From: Lepisosteus oculatus
Taxonomy: Eukaryota; Chordata; Actinopteri; Semionotiformes; Lepisosteidae
DNA: 64,000 nt
NCBI RefSeq assembly: GCF_040954835.1
Contig: NC_090703.1
Span: 6,319,001-6,383,000, forward strand
Reading direction: 5' to 3'
In this document: positions 1-12,845 of the stretch, in pieces
How the letters are laid out: each line of letters starts with the position of its first letter
Numbering within the stretch: position 1 is the stretch's first letter
The notes under the pieces: model-generated
What the model was told of the DNA's origin: nothing
Databases searched by the model: none
Seen by the model: the letters and a program-made list of their open reading frames with translations, nothing else
Position numbers and translations under genes: made by a program

Positions 1-1012
1 TGATCAGATGAAATTAAATGCTTTCCAGTAAAGAATTTCTTGAAGACAAATTACAGAACCAAACCGTTTGTGTAGCCTGCAATATGTCTAAAGATGTTTA
101 TGTAAGAGCAAAACAAACCATAGTGCCTCCACTCTGCATTATCCATTTTATTAGTGGGGACTCATGTTCTGTTCAGTGGCTTTCAGCAGCAGCCTGTTCA
201 AGATACAAATATCGCCTCCCAGGCTAGATTTACATTCTATCTTAAAACATACCTGAAACCTGGTTTGCTGATCCTGATCCTGGACTCTGCCGTCTCCTCA
301 AAGCAGCACCACCTGAGGCGCTGGGAGGAGCTTTTCAATTGGTCCAATTAAGCCAGCTGCCAGCTGATTTCGCTCGTTAAGAGGTAAATTGCGAAGTACA
401 TCTGCACATCAAAGGCCCTTCGGTCCCTCTCCCCCCTGGAAAGAATCTCACACAGCAAACTAGTTAACCTGCCAATAAGGGACATAAATGGCAAAAATCC
501 CATTTTTTAGTCTAATCCAAAAGAGCAGATTTAACGTACAAAATTGCTAACAAAATTGTACACAGACATAACATTACACATACAAAACAAAAGTTATTAA
601 GTAATCTAGAATTGTGTCATTATTTTTTATCCTTATCCACTAGATTAGTGATTATTTATTATATCTGAGGGAACCTCTGACCCAAGGGCTGACTTTCACA
701 CCAGGCTGGTGCATACTAAATCACTTTCTCGAAGTGAATTGAACAGGCTGCTCTTTAAAGATGTAGAACTTGGCATTGTTTAACTTCACAGGTTAGTTAT
801 TTTGAAAGGCAGGGCAGAAACAAGACCACATGACGCGACAAGTGTTCTTCATTCCAATCTCCTTTCTTGCGAAAGTTCTCACTGTAAGACACGCCTCTGA
901 GAGGGTGGGTGGGTCCGGCTTTTTTCACAGGCAGTGAGTGTCGGCCAGTTTGTCAAGGGAAACTGGGCGCTGCGCTGCACATGCCTGCCCTTTCCAGCTT
1001 TCCAGGCTGCAG
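1..1012. other. Upstream flank of the phospholipase gene; no exon recognised
   Basis: I find no coding exon here on either strand. Short open frames are unconserved in appearance. An inverted CCAAT pair (a CCAAT box on each strand within 336-350) could be a promoter element, but it lies more than 600 bp before the first coding exon and is only suggestive. In human the JMJD7 gene lies just upstream of PLA2G4B; no JmjC-like exon is visible in these 1 kb, so if it is present it lies before the window. Confidence 0.4.
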
Positions 1013-4000
1013 ATGTCGGAGGAGCTGAATCCTTCAGTAAGTGTCCCTTGGCATGGGTCCCCAAACTGCATTTCAAAGGCTCGCAGCGCGGCTGGTACCA
1101 GTGTTTGCTGCTGTTGTTGCCAGGAAAGAAGATAAGAGAGTACACACACCACCTGACCCTGCAGCGTGGGTAAGAAAGTGAGCTGTAACCTGGCCTGGTC
1201 TTTGAAGAACTGTGCCATTCTGTAACTGATTCTTACTTGCCTGTGAATCTGTACTACTCTACATACTATACTGTCTTTCACCTCTTGCTCTACACATGCA
1301 ATTCATTTGGAGATCCTGAGAACCTTTACCTTTCAGCACTTCCACACTACTGTCTCACCTGTCTGTCTCTGACACTCCCTGTTGTGTTACTGTACGTCCT
1401 CCCACCCTCTGGAGCGCCGCTGACACAGGTTCACCTCAGATGCTTGCAGAAAATGTTTCTCTTGAAGAATTTTACGATAAAATTTGCGTTTAGCCAAAGT
1501 GGTCAGTCCTTATTAAAACAACATCTACCAGTAAGCAAATATAAAAGCATGATAAAATAATTAATGATGCAAATTATTTCTTGATAATACGTATCAAATC
1601 TATTTAAGAATCTTATCTGTGTATTTTACTGTAGTTATGAGTACCACCTCAAAGTTTGTTTTATGCTCTTTCTAGTTGTTTCTAAACAGTGGCATGAAAC
1701 ATTTGAATCTTTTTTTTTTCCTTTTTTTATCTTTGTGGCTCTAGAGAGAAACTGATCCCTATTGGAATCTGTCTGTAAAAGTCCTCCAAGGCAAAAACAT
1801 TCCCAAGCATGATATCTGTGAGTTATATTAAAGACTCCCCAAAATACTGTATGAATAGCATTGAATGCATTATGTTTATATCATGGGTTGTAAGTTTTTT
1901 AGTTATTTTAACTTGATTCTAGCAGTAAATGATGTGAACTGCTTAATTCCAGGGGTACCTGTATTTTTGTATTTCTGTGTATTTCTGTGTGTCTCATGGA
2001 GAGCAAGCTGGGGTTTGCGAAAAGACAAATTCCTAATGCAAGAAATTGTATATGGCTAATAAAGTGATCTTATCCTTTAATTTCTTCATGTAAAATGGCA
2101 TAAAACTTTTAGTTTTGCTATATGGATTCTTAGTCATAGTGCTTTTGTATAGTACCATGGGCTGCTCCTTGATCATGTGCACTGTCGCTGTTGGTTAGGG
2201 TCTCAGTCAGATTGCTATGTGACACTCCGGCTCCCCACTGCCTCAGCCAAAACCTACCGCACCAAGACTGTGGCCAACTCCAGCAATCCTGTGTGGAACG
2301 AGACCTTCCACTACAGAATCCACAGCCATGTGAAGGTCAGCATCTCCAACAACAAGACAGTCAGGGGCTCAGGGGAAGGCCACACATATTTAAAACCTGC
2401 TTTCCATTCCCTGGGTTTTAACAGTATTAATGTTCAAAATGCTCTATAAAAATGGGTTTATACACAGAGGTTCCCTGCAACACCGCTCTTTCGGGGACAG
2501 AAAGAGCCAGGGATTGTTCAGTGTGAGAATTGTTTCTTATTTAGACCTGGTCATTAAAGACCAGCTTGAAAAGCGTGGACAGGGCCGACAAATTGAGACG
2601 TATTTCATACTGCTGGCTGTGAAATTTTCTTCTCTTCTGCTTTCTTCTTAGAACATTTTAGAGCTGAACGTGTATGACCAGGATTTGCTTCCCCGAGACG
2701 ACCTGTGTTCTAAAGTGCTGTTTGACATTGATAACCTGTCACCTGGGAAGACAGAAAAGAAAGTCTTTGTGCTGGACCCTGAGGTTATTTTTCTGTACCC
2801 ACAGAAAACCACCAAAATAAGCCTTCAATTTATCCTTCCTTTTTTTAAACAAAAGTTTAGTATTCATGGTCAGATAAACATTTATTTATTTATTTAGAAA
2901 ACCATTAGATTAATTCTTGATTGAATGTTTTTGTTAATTTAGCTGACACCAACTCCAAACTGACTTACATTTGTACTTGTGGTAATTCTCCTGCAGTCAT
3001 TTTAGTGAAATCCCTTTGAACCACATACAGTACTAGCTCACAAGAGGATTTGAGTTTGCAGTCTTCCCATTGAGTGTGAAGCCCTAAACAGTGCTCCATA
3101 TTAGTAATGCAAAATTAAACTGCTTCTGCAAACACTGTGCAGAGTCATGAGCATTAGAATGTATGTGTCGCCTTATTTTCATGAAAATAATTATTTTTTT
3201 TAATTAAGATGTTTGTGGTCAATAATGTGGTCATTTTACCATCTATAATTAACTGTAGGGTGTTCAATACACATCTACAGTACATACATTAATGACTTTA
3301 CTGTGAACGTGGGTTTAAGCATACTTTTTTCTTTGTGGGTATCATCTACACCTTTATACAGTAGGTCTTTTTGTTCAACCAGCTCCTTATCCTGGAACTA
3401 TGTCATCCAGAACGGAATTCATGCTGACCGCAAAACTGAGGCGAACCATCTTTTCCCTTTAGCATGACATTTGTATATTTTATAAAAAGGAATGAGATGA
3501 GTCGTCTTTTAATATCACATCACCCCCAGTAAACCAATAAAGAAACTAAAACCAGCATAAATGAGTAACATGTTAATGACATCAACAATATGGGATAAAT
3601 TAATCAAGGAAATATTTAAACGATTTTACACATGAATAGATCTCATTCGAACTCTTCCATTCTTTCCAGAGCAGAGACGAGCTGTGGGTGGAGTTTTCCT
3701 TGGAGGAGAGGTGAGTTCAAGGAAAAAAAAAAAACATCATGGGAAAGTATGAGAGGGCAACAAACAGTTCAGAAAGATTTAAAAACGCATTGTTGTTTAA
3801 AATGAAAAGTAACAGTCCCTATTTAGTCACTGAAGCAGTCTTTAACAAGGATTTCAAAAGGAGTCTCTAGCATTCAGTGCGCTGTCTTCATTCTGCTCGC
3901 TTATCGTGTCCCCTGTAAGTCACAGCCCAGTTTAAAATGTTTAAGCATAATCAAGGCCATGCTTAAGGACTGACAACCTAAAACAACAACAATTCAATTT

Positions 4001-7000
4001 TAATGTCTTTGTTTTTTGAAGCAATGAGCCCCCAAGCCAATATATCACTAATGGAGTACTGGTGGTAAGTGTTTTAATCTACAATTCAGTGTGAGTTGGT
4101 TTAAATTAAGTTTTTTTGACACTCATTGATTTGGATAAACTCAAAACATTTGCACCAACATTAACTTTGTTTAAGCCTTTGTCATTTGTTGATTATGGAT
4201 GGTTTCTGTTAATGTCTCCTCCTCCGGTGTGCGGAGGGTCTGTTTTGAGGGTCATCTGAGGGTCTTTCCAGTCTATAATGGAGAGATGAACTCTGCCAGA
4301 TTTGATCATAGATGGAGCTGTGTCTAAGCCTGATTAAATCTTTATCTCAATTACGTTTTCCTTTTTTTTTTGGACACAAAGCAAATAGGAGCTGAATTCA
4401 ATACACAAGGGAACAGATTTCAGACTGTTCCCACTGTGCATGCAAAAGAGATAAATTTGATTAAAGTAACCACTGTGAATATGGCTGCTGGCTGCAGAGT
4501 TAGTATTTTCAGCCGCCTGTAACTGAATGTGTCCTTTGTCTATTCTACCAGGAAAAGTGACTAGAGCCATTCAGAGAAAGCAGGTTGATAATCAGGTGGA
4601 CTGACACATTCTGCCTAATCTACTTTCTTTCAAAATTCACTGTTGAATTTCTCTCAAGGCCTAGTGACAATATATGTGGTTATATTTCACTATGATAATC
4701 TATATACCATGTATAGTGAGAGACTTTTTAAAAAGCAGTAAATGCCTTTGATTCCAGTACTAATTTACTGCATTCTTAATGCTACCCTCTGTGTGTGTTT
4801 TCCTTACTATCACAGAAAAATGTGCAGATACCCCATAATCCTGTTACAAACAGCTTTAATTATGTGAGCTTCAAGAGTTCTGTTTCTTGCATTGCTGAGG
4901 TTAATCAGTGCTTGCTTTGCCATTAATTAAGCAAATATGCTTAAAGGTTGTTTGTGACACCGATACAGCTTTAGCAACTGCAAAACCCATTGATGCATAT
5001 TTCTGCCAGTGCATAATCACGTCTTGACCGAAAGCATTTCTGTGTTTTTAGGCTGGTCCTTTTTCACTTTTGGAGGTCAAAGTGAATGAAAAATGGTTTA
5101 TAGATGGTATGTGAGCAATATATCCAGGAATATCTTGGATGTTTTTATTTATATGTTGTATGTGAGGGGGTTTCCATTAATAATATAAATTCTCGCTAAA
5201 ATGAGTTACTTCAGTGGGTTTGTATAGCTATAGTCCATATCGTGACGAGCTTCATTGTGAGCCCACAGCAGAGTGCCACCTGTCTGTGCTGAAACAAATC
5301 AGCAGTTAATTTTTTTTTTTCCAATTTCTAATGAAATTACATTTTTTTAAATTGCACATTTAAGGGCTTTTTGAATTGCCGGTGAACCCTTCAGCCGTGT
5401 TTATTCCAGCAGATAAAGATGTGGTTCTGAAGCTGACGGGAGCGTACGAGGAAGAACAGGTTGTGTTCCGTCCCTCTCAGGTGTCTGGCCCTCCCCAGCC
5501 TCTCACCTTCTACATTAATGGAGACCTGGAGACAGAGCTCAGGGTCAGGCTCACCTCAGCCAAGGTGCTTTGCATATCGCAGACGTTTTATGAAGATGTT
5601 TATGTACCTTTTAGCTGATAGCTACAACTGTGAAGTTTCTAGCCGAAAGAGAACCGGACAGGCATCTCAGTCTTTGCTGAATTTTTTAATAAAGTAATGG
5701 ATGACATGTCTAACACTTACAAATCAATGTACTCAGTTGTTACCCCCACAGGAAATTGAATAATATATTTTTTCTTTAAATATTGAATGCCACCACCAAT
5801 TAATTTTGTTATAGTCGTACTTTTCAAAATGATTGAAACTGACTAATACAGTGGAACACTTCACATAAATATCTTGGTTTTCTTTACTGTTCTCTATGAT
5901 TGAATTGGAGTTACAGTATGTCCTGAAATTCTGTACTGATGTATCTGTTCATCCCTAGACAGAAGATATCAATGAGGAAGATGAAGATGAAGACCAGGGA
6001 GATGGAAAAGATGAAGCTGAGGATACCTCAGCCCTGTCCTCTGTGCTTGTGAAGTCTCTCCCAGCAGGGCAGGAAGTGTTGCTGTCAGTTCCTGTAGGAG
6101 AGGTAACCCCTTGCTCCAACCTTCTTCCTCTGAATTTCAGTCTCCACTCTCCCAAGATCTTCTGCATCATTCTACTTGAGTTACTTGAAACTATTCAAAA
6201 TATGTGGGTAATATCAGTAACTTGATTTTCCCCTGTTTGTAGGATGACATCGATCTTCAGCTGAGGACTAAAGATTGGTAATTTTTTTTAAGCTTTGTGT
6301 ATATTTAAAATACAAATCAAGAGAGGTAATGATACACATCTTTAAAATACCACCATGCATCCAATGTCACGTGTAACATGTGAGTTATTTTAGTTTGAAT
6401 AATAGATGATGTATCTTATTTAACAATGCAAGGCCATGTCAGTTCACACCATGCGGTCAGAAGTAACATAGGATTTTGTCTTTCTCTGTGGTCCTGTGTA
6501 CACGTGCAGTTCAGAGGATCTTGATGTGCGCCTCAGTTTTGATATCCCAGAGGAAGAGAAGAAGTTTCTGGAGAAGAGGTCTTCAAGGGTGTGCCAGGGC
6601 TTTCAAAGAGCACTCCAGCTGAGTAGCACACCTGATTCCCAGGAGGTACTTCTTGTTTTTCTCCCTATTTGTAAGAAATTCAATTGCATTAGCTAAGATG
6701 GCAAAAGTTTTTATTATTGGAAAGAGAACAGTGTGTGCACCAGCATTGGAGAATGGTGGTAATTAGTATCATATTTTAAAATCATTGATTGTTGTGGCAT
6801 GAGATACCTGCCTTGATGTGAAAGTGGAATGTTTTAAAAAGACATTTACAATTGACATTTACATTTGAAATCAGCAGCTGGTATTCAGATGAGGTTTTGA
6901 ACAAATATGAACTCATTGTCCAGATGTAGATTGTCTATACCTATTTAGCAGGTTTCCTGCCATGATCATTGCTCCTTTTTCTGTAGGTTCCTGTGGTGGC

Positions 7001-10000
7001 GGTAGTGGGATCTGGGGGTGGGACTAGAGCAATGACTGCATTTTATGGATGCCTGAAGGGGCTTCAGAACCTGGATATTCTAGACACCGTGTCCTACATT
7101 TCTGGGGTCTCAGGTTCAACATGGTATGTATTCACACATTTACATTACATTTTTAAACAATATCTTTGTAGCAGGTGTTGGCATAGGAGAAAAGTCAATC
7201 TGGATATATTTGCTTAAGATTTCCAACTGATGCCACCACTAAGCCATAGGTAAATAACCAGAAACACAAATGCATCTACTAACCAGCAAATATTTTACAC
7301 TTTCTTTCTAAGCTATAGCTACATAGCACATAAACTCTGCGTTGGCTGTGACCCAAACAAAAGGAAAACCAATTACAGTACAATTACAACCAATTAAAAC
7401 CAATTACAAAGTAGTTAGTCTAGCACAACTCAGAAGTGAGATGTTCAGGATACCAGCATTGCAGGTAGGAAGGAGTATTTAGGTTCAATCCTCTTGGCTT
7501 GAGTCTGAAATCTGTGGTTCTGTTTATAGAGTACCACTATGCTCTTTGATTGCCATCAACAGACATATAGCTTTTTGCTTTGGTTTTCAAGAGATGAATT
7601 TTATAAACTCTTCATGCACAGAGGCCCAAGGTTAAATATTTTAATAAATACACACTTTCATGATGAAAATTCTCAACTCTTTTCAGGGCCTTGTCCAGTC
7701 TGTATGCAGATGCTGACTGGTCACAGAAAGACCTGCAAGGGCCAATCATGCAAGCCCAGTCTGAAGTCTGCAAGAGTCATCATGGAGTGTTCTCTCCAGC
7801 ACAGCTGAGTTATTACTACCAGGAGATCCAGCAGAGAAGACAAGAGGGCCAGCTCGTGTCTGTAATTGATTTGTGGGGGCTTATTATTGAGTATTTCATT
7901 CATGGGAAGGTAAATGTTATTCTAAAATGTCATTGGTATGGAGAGACCCTTAGTGCAGATGGTTTTTATAAATTATTTTTTTTCTAAATGGACAGCAATT
8001 ATTCCATCCTTTTTATTTTAAATTGTTACATGAAGAAAATGAACATATAACTTGTTGGGCTAATTTAGGATTAGATGTATTTAACAACGGCAACAGCAGT
8101 TGCAACATTGAAGGTCTTCAATTCCCAGGAATAAGAATGGTCTGTTTTTCTTTGAAGGTCACTGCTAATTTATATTGCAAAGGTTAAAAGCATTTTTGTT
8201 TAAAAAATACCTTGCAGTATCCTCAGAATTCCTCATTTTACTTTCCTTCTTCATCTACAGAGGGATCCTCGGACACTTTCCAATCAGCAGGAGACAATAG
8301 CACAAGGACAAAACCCCTACCCCATCTACTTAGCTGTCAACATGAAAGATGCAATTAAGGGAACCGCAGATACAGCTGGTATGAACCATTTTGATGTAAA
8401 ACTGAATTTTTTATATTTTTTAACAAGAGCTTACGCATGTCTGTTGCAAATTAATTACAGTACATAATCTGGCACAAATATTAGTAGAAGTCTGGCATTT
8501 ATTTCTTTAGTTTTAGAAGTGGAGTTCTGAAACTCCTTTAGTTATCTAAACTAAAAGGTCTTTTTCTTTCAGGGAGTCAATACATAGCCTATCTGTTGTA
8601 TTCAATCTAACCATTTTAACTGTAAGCCCCATTATACCTCATAGAATGGTGTGAGTTTACCCCACATGAGATTGGGTTCCCCAAGTATGGAGCATTCATC
8701 CGCACGGAGGACTTTGGCAGTGAGTTCTACATGGGTCACCTGATCAAGAGACACAGTGAGACACGACTGACCTTCCTGCTGGGTGAGTGTGTTTTTGCTG
8801 TATGTGGTAGCACCCGGTTTGGATGTTGATGATGAACAATGCACTTTGTGAGAGTAATATAAATTTGCACTCCTTTAAACTTTGTCTTTAAATAGTTTCA
8901 CATACAGTAAATTCATACACACAAATGCGTGCAGAGTAGCATAGTGTGTAAGTGGGCACAAGTCCCTGCTGCGTGTACCTTGTCCTTTACCAGTCCACCT
9001 AGCTGTGTGATTGGAGACCAGCATTTCCTGGGGGTAGGATCTGCAATGGACTAGTTTTCTATTTGGTGCGGGGGCGGTGAGAGAGAGAGTCATGTGCTGG
9101 CTTGGCCACGAAAAACCAGTATGAGCTCAGCCTCGACGAGTCACTGTGGCTCAAATACTATCTGCTTGCCTAAACACACACGTGTGCAACGTGTGGGTTG
9201 AAGTCTCCCATTATTACACTCTCTGCTTCGCCGTTTGCGTTTCTGGTCTCAATGTACTGTAGAAGTGACTCCACGAATTCCTGCAGGAATTGATAACGCA
9301 TGAAGGTATGTGATCACATCTGTAAGAAGAAGTAATTCCATTTTGAATCGGAACAGGGTTCTCCAGCTTGCGTACAATATTCAAAGTTGTGAAGTTAGTG
9401 CTGTGGCTGAAGGGTGGTTTGAAGAATTGGTGTGCCCTTGTTCACCCGTTTGCTGTGTATCTTCTATTTGCTGCAGGATTATGGAGCAGCATCTTCTCCT
9501 TTAACCTAGCCAAGGTGTGGAGCTCCCTCACAGGCTCTGTACCCACCTGGATGCAATGGCTGAGGGATGCTGTGCGAAAGAATGGTATTTTTTTCTGGCT
9601 TCAATCGTCTCACGTCTTTCAGGAATGCTGAAGGACTCTTTACAAAACCTGTCAAACATTTGCTGTACGTTTTGTTTCTTTTCACAAACTGTAACCAGCT
9701 CAGTTTCAGAGCTATTCTAGTAGCACCATGGTTTAAAACTATATACAAAATTCCATAATATTTTTAAGCAGACCCTTTCGGTAGGTTTATAGAAAACGGT
9801 TTAAAAAAAACAGTAAAAGGTCTCCCAGAGTTTCAGATCTCTTGCAGTGGGGCAAAAAAGGAAAGAAAAAAACCTTTGAAACAGCTGTGATTTCTATTTT
9901 AACTTTATCTGTTGTATATTCAAATCCACAAAAAATCAAGAGGTTTGTAAGGCACTATGTAGAACAATCCCTGTCATCCTGGTACAATCCAAAGCAGTAG

Positions 10001-12845
10001 AGTGCTAGATTGAAATCATGAAATCATGACACGCCACATTCAAGCCAATTTAAGGTTTTCATACCAGTGTTTCTCTCTTACCACCACTCCCATTAGATGA
10101 GATCAACCCCTTTGAGCCAACTGCCTTAGACACCTACTTAATCTCTCCAGTCAATGACCTTGCCGAAGTACTGAATGGCTTCCTGACTGACAGGCCAGTC
10201 ATTGGGCAGAGCTACAATTTCCTGCGAGGGTTCAGTCTGTACTGGGACTACAGTCAGAACAGCAGCTTCATGGCCTGGAAAGGTATGTGATGGAATGGAG
10301 ACTTGGTCTATTCATGTCTGGCCCTTTCCAGTGTCAATTTGTTCAATCAAGATGCTTATATATTACAGGCACATAACCTAAGTGTTTCCTGTCCTCTTGA
10401 CTGCACTGTTGCGTGCTACAAAGGCTTATCACATTTGGTGATCCTTGAAAACTCTGCTGTTTTGTTGCTCACTCATTTCACATCAGTTGACATGGAGGAG
10501 CAAGCGCTTTTGGGCTGCAAAAGTTTGGCTTTGACTGAGAGTTTGGTTCTGCTAAACAGATACCCATCCAGATGCCTTCCCTAACAGCCTGACACCCTCC
10601 GATTCTAAACTGCACCTGGTAGACTCAGGATTCGCCATCAACACGGGCTTTCCTCCTTTATTCAGACCTCAAAGGAAGGTGGACATCATCCTCTCCTTCA
10701 ACTTCACCTGGGGTGACCAGTTCAAGGTAATAGGAGCCGAAGGGAGGGACGGGTGTAGAACCTCTGTAGAAGTGTGAGAGGAACCTACTCAGAACCAAAC
10801 CTATGAGTGCAGCCATTTTCTCATTTTCAAATGGCTTGAAGTCAGTGGGTTTTTCCCCCTGTTATTTTGTCAGAAGACCCAGAAGGAAGAAAATAAGGTA
10901 CTAAGCAGATATTGTTTTCCATATCAATCATTTCAAATGTGTGTCTTATTCCTATGCAACAATCTTTTTTTTTACTTGATTTGGGTAATTTATTGTCGAT
11001 TTCACATTGAGCGTCAACAAGGCAGGAATGAATCTGTTCATATAATACTTCATAGTTTTCTTTTCAAACTTCTCTTCGTTATTCCCTCTAGGCTCTGAAG
11101 CTGACGGAGCAGTATTGTGCTGATCACCGCCTGCCCTTCCCACGCATTGATCTCAGTGGCTTGGAAGGACGCCCCCTGCAGGAGTGTTATGTGTTTGCAG
11201 ATGACCATGATCCACGTGCCCCCATAGTGGTCCACTTCCCTCTCACCAATGCCTCCTTCAGGGAATATCGGGCTCCCGGTAAAACGGCTCATTCTTCCTT
11301 CACTTCAAGCAGACGCGTTTCACAACAAAGGGGACTGCTGGTGGTCGCCTAGACAGTCTTGTACCCAGATTCATATTGGAATTCCGTAACAGGTTCAGAG
11401 ATTAACAACACTCGGGGAAAGAGGTCCTTTTTGGTGACCTTTCATTCCTGATCTTTTTTTCTCGATGATCACTCGTTAATCAGATAAGGGGGATTCAGAT
11501 TGAGTGATAGCGTGAGTGAAGACTGCACAAACTCAAGCACTCTCGTGATAAGAGACGCTGGATTTCAGTTCTTCATTTCCACATCATGTACCTGAGCACT
11601 CCTTGGCCATGTTCTTGACTCAGTGAGAAGGGAGTAGGTAGACTGGAATATGTGATTGGAGGAAGAGCTTCTGTAGGAAGCCAGCATCTTGGATCACACC
11701 TTAGTTGTTGTGTGGCCTTGGACCAAGATGGCAGCTGAGGGAGTAACTGAAGACAAGGAGTAACTGAAGTTAAGTTATACAAGCTTAGGCTCCTAGTGAG
11801 GAGCAACCAGACGAGTGAATGCAGTTCCACTAGAAGGAAAGGAGCTCTTGGGATAGGCTGTTTTGTATTTACCCCTGAATTGATGAGAGCCTCATAAAGA
11901 GGAGCTTAGTGTTTGTCTGCATCTAGACTTGAGTTGAGTTATACAAACCTGTCGAGTTGGCTGCTGCTGCTTTAGGGACAGCAGTCTATTACGGACTGAA
12001 TGGGATCAACAGGGGCTGTGAGAGGAAATGAGAGGGATTCTCCTAGTGTGAGGTCTTTCAGCTGGCTACGTAGCTGCTTGAGAAGATGCAGCAAAAGATG
12101 TTGTACTGACTGCAACCACAGGCGCTGGACAGATGAGCCGAGTAGTGGCTTTGTTTGAGTTCCCAGTCCTCAGTTAAGAGGGAGCAGCACAGAGAGAGTT
12201 CCGAGAAGATTACACTGTGCAGTCATAACCGTTGCAAACAGACATGCAGCCAGCCGCATGGAGTGGAAAACATTGACCAAGAGTTAAAGTGTAGGCCTCA
12301 AGAAGTAAACTCTCGCAAGGACAGGGGAGGACAGAGTGAAAGGTTAAGAGTTCTGAGAGAGGAGAAAAGGGGAAGGTCTGGAGAAGAAAGTGGTCTGCTC
12401 ATTAATCCCTGAAGGGGACTGACATAAGACCTTGGAGAAAGATAGCAGAGAGTCGCAACATGATGTTCACAACATGGTGTTGAACCACGACAAATGGAAA
12501 AACGCATGGAAAAAAGGTTAATGATGTGACCTGACATCACAGTAAGCCAAGGGCTAGCATTGCCTCAGCCAGCTAACCTGGTACTGACTCCTTACAGCAA
12601 ATGGACATTGGTCTCCTCTTTTTGAAGGTGTGAAGCGTGTCGGGGAGGAAGAGCTGAAGAAGGGGGAGGTCGACGTCACCAGCACAGCCTCGCCATACAG
12701 GACGTACGACATGAGTTACAGCGCTGAAGAGTTCGAGCGGCTCGTGGCCCTCGCGGCTTACAATGTTGTCCACAGCAAGGAGGCCGTCCTCGGGGCACTG
12801 CAGCAGGCGCTGGCCAGGAAGAGACTCGCAAAGGCGGCATCCTAG
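1013..12845 (+). CDS. PLA2G4B: Cytosolic phospholipase A2, group IV (PLA2G4B-position orthologue), complete 20-exon gene
   Basis: Calcium-recruited lipase that hydrolyses the sn-2 (and often sn-1) acyl ester of membrane phospholipids. Twenty exons splice with GT/AG ends and compatible phases into 833 codons plus a TAG at 12843-12845: 1013-1036, 1745-1817, 2199-2335, 2652-2783, 3670-3710, 4022-4064, 5052-5106, 5365-5564, 5959-6102, 6243-6277, 6510-6645, 6987-7123, 7687-7909, 8261-8378, 8645-8782, 9477-9584, 10097-10282, 10560-10726, 11092-11278, 12628-12845. Order: C2 domain (about residues 14-125), an all-beta linker, then the patatin-like alpha/beta core (about 340 to the end). The first exon encodes only MSEELNPS and is the least certain part. 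Length fits PLA2G4B/D/E/F proteins. Assignment to PLA2G4B rests mainly on its tail-to-tail position with SPTBN5; PLA2G4E or F naming is possible. Introns not listed separately hold nothing I recognise. Confidence 0.93.
1745..2783 (+). CDS. PLA2G4B: PLA2G4 exons 2-4: C2 domain
   Basis: Exons 1745-1817, 2199-2335 and 2652-2783 encode a calcium- and lipid-binding C2 domain, beginning [17 protein letters not shown]. Candidate calcium ligands are all present: D31 and D37 in the first loop (IPKHD..SQSDCYV), N62 in SSNPVWN, and D87, D89 and D95 in the third loop ([11 protein letters not shown]). This predicts calcium-dependent membrane docking, as in the other group IV enzymes. The donor after exon 4 (GAG|gttatt) is weak, but the downstream exon continues in phase with the expected family sequence. 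Confidence 0.93.
3670..6645 (+). CDS. PLA2G4B: PLA2G4 exons 5-11: linker between C2 and catalytic core, with an acidic insert
   Basis: Seven exons: 3670-3710, 4022-4064, 5052-5106, 5365-5564, 5959-6102, 6243-6277 and 6510-6645. They encode the strand-rich region following C2 (…YITNGVLV…, …[15 protein letters not shown]…) and the helical lead-in to the lipase core. Exon 5959-6102 opens with a run of Glu/Asp (about residues 236-258, roughly two thirds acidic) that looks like a disordered loop between two conserved stretches. Very small exons (35, 41, 43 and 55 nt) are supported by maintained phase and by the continuity of the protein. Confidence 0.88.
6987..12845 (+). CDS. PLA2G4B: PLA2G4 exons 12-20: patatin-like catalytic domain
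   Basis: Exon 6987-7123 carries the glycine-rich oxyanion/phosphate loop GSGGGTRAM (G350-G352, R354) and the nucleophile elbow SGVSGSTW, with S382 as the predicted catalytic serine. Exon 10560-10726 carries [12 protein letters not shown], with D665 as the dyad aspartate. The remaining exons (7687-7909, 8261-8378, 8645-8782, 9477-9584, 10097-10282, 11092-11278, 12628-12845) read family landmarks such as [44 protein letters not shown]-type VVHFPL and the C-terminal [18 protein letters not shown]. No catalytic residue is missing, so an active enzyme is expected. Confidence 0.93.
8930..9110 (+). repeat. Probable degraded tRNA-headed SINE in PLA2G4 intron 15
   Basis: The stretch starts with an A-box-like gtagcatagtgtgtaag, resembling the head of the element at 32296, and continues into a body with ccagtccacctagctgtgtg and ggtaggatctgcaatggact. 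The similarity is partial and judged by eye. Confidence 0.4.
10874..10897 (+). CDS. PLA2G4B: Candidate 24-nt alternative microexon in PLA2G4
   Basis: Between exons 18 and 19, a pyrimidine-rich tract ending tttgtcag precedes 24 nt encoding KTQKEENK, followed by gtactaag. Both flanking junctions are phase 0, so inclusion would add eight charged residues after WGDQFK without disturbing the frame. I left it out of the main model because the protein reads well without it. No transcript evidence is available from sequence alone. Confidence 0.4.
11279..12627. other. Last intron of PLA2G4, 1.35 kb, nothing recognised
   Basis: The intron holds only short random open frames on both strands and a small local duplication (the phrase gagtaactgaag twice near 11741-11770). 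No exon with plausible splice sites or conserved protein was seen. Confidence 0.5.

Noticed and set aside
12155..12540. Two overlapping open frames (85 and 80 codons) in the last PLA2G4 intron
   Set aside because: Opposite strands, no splice sites in matching phase, no homology.
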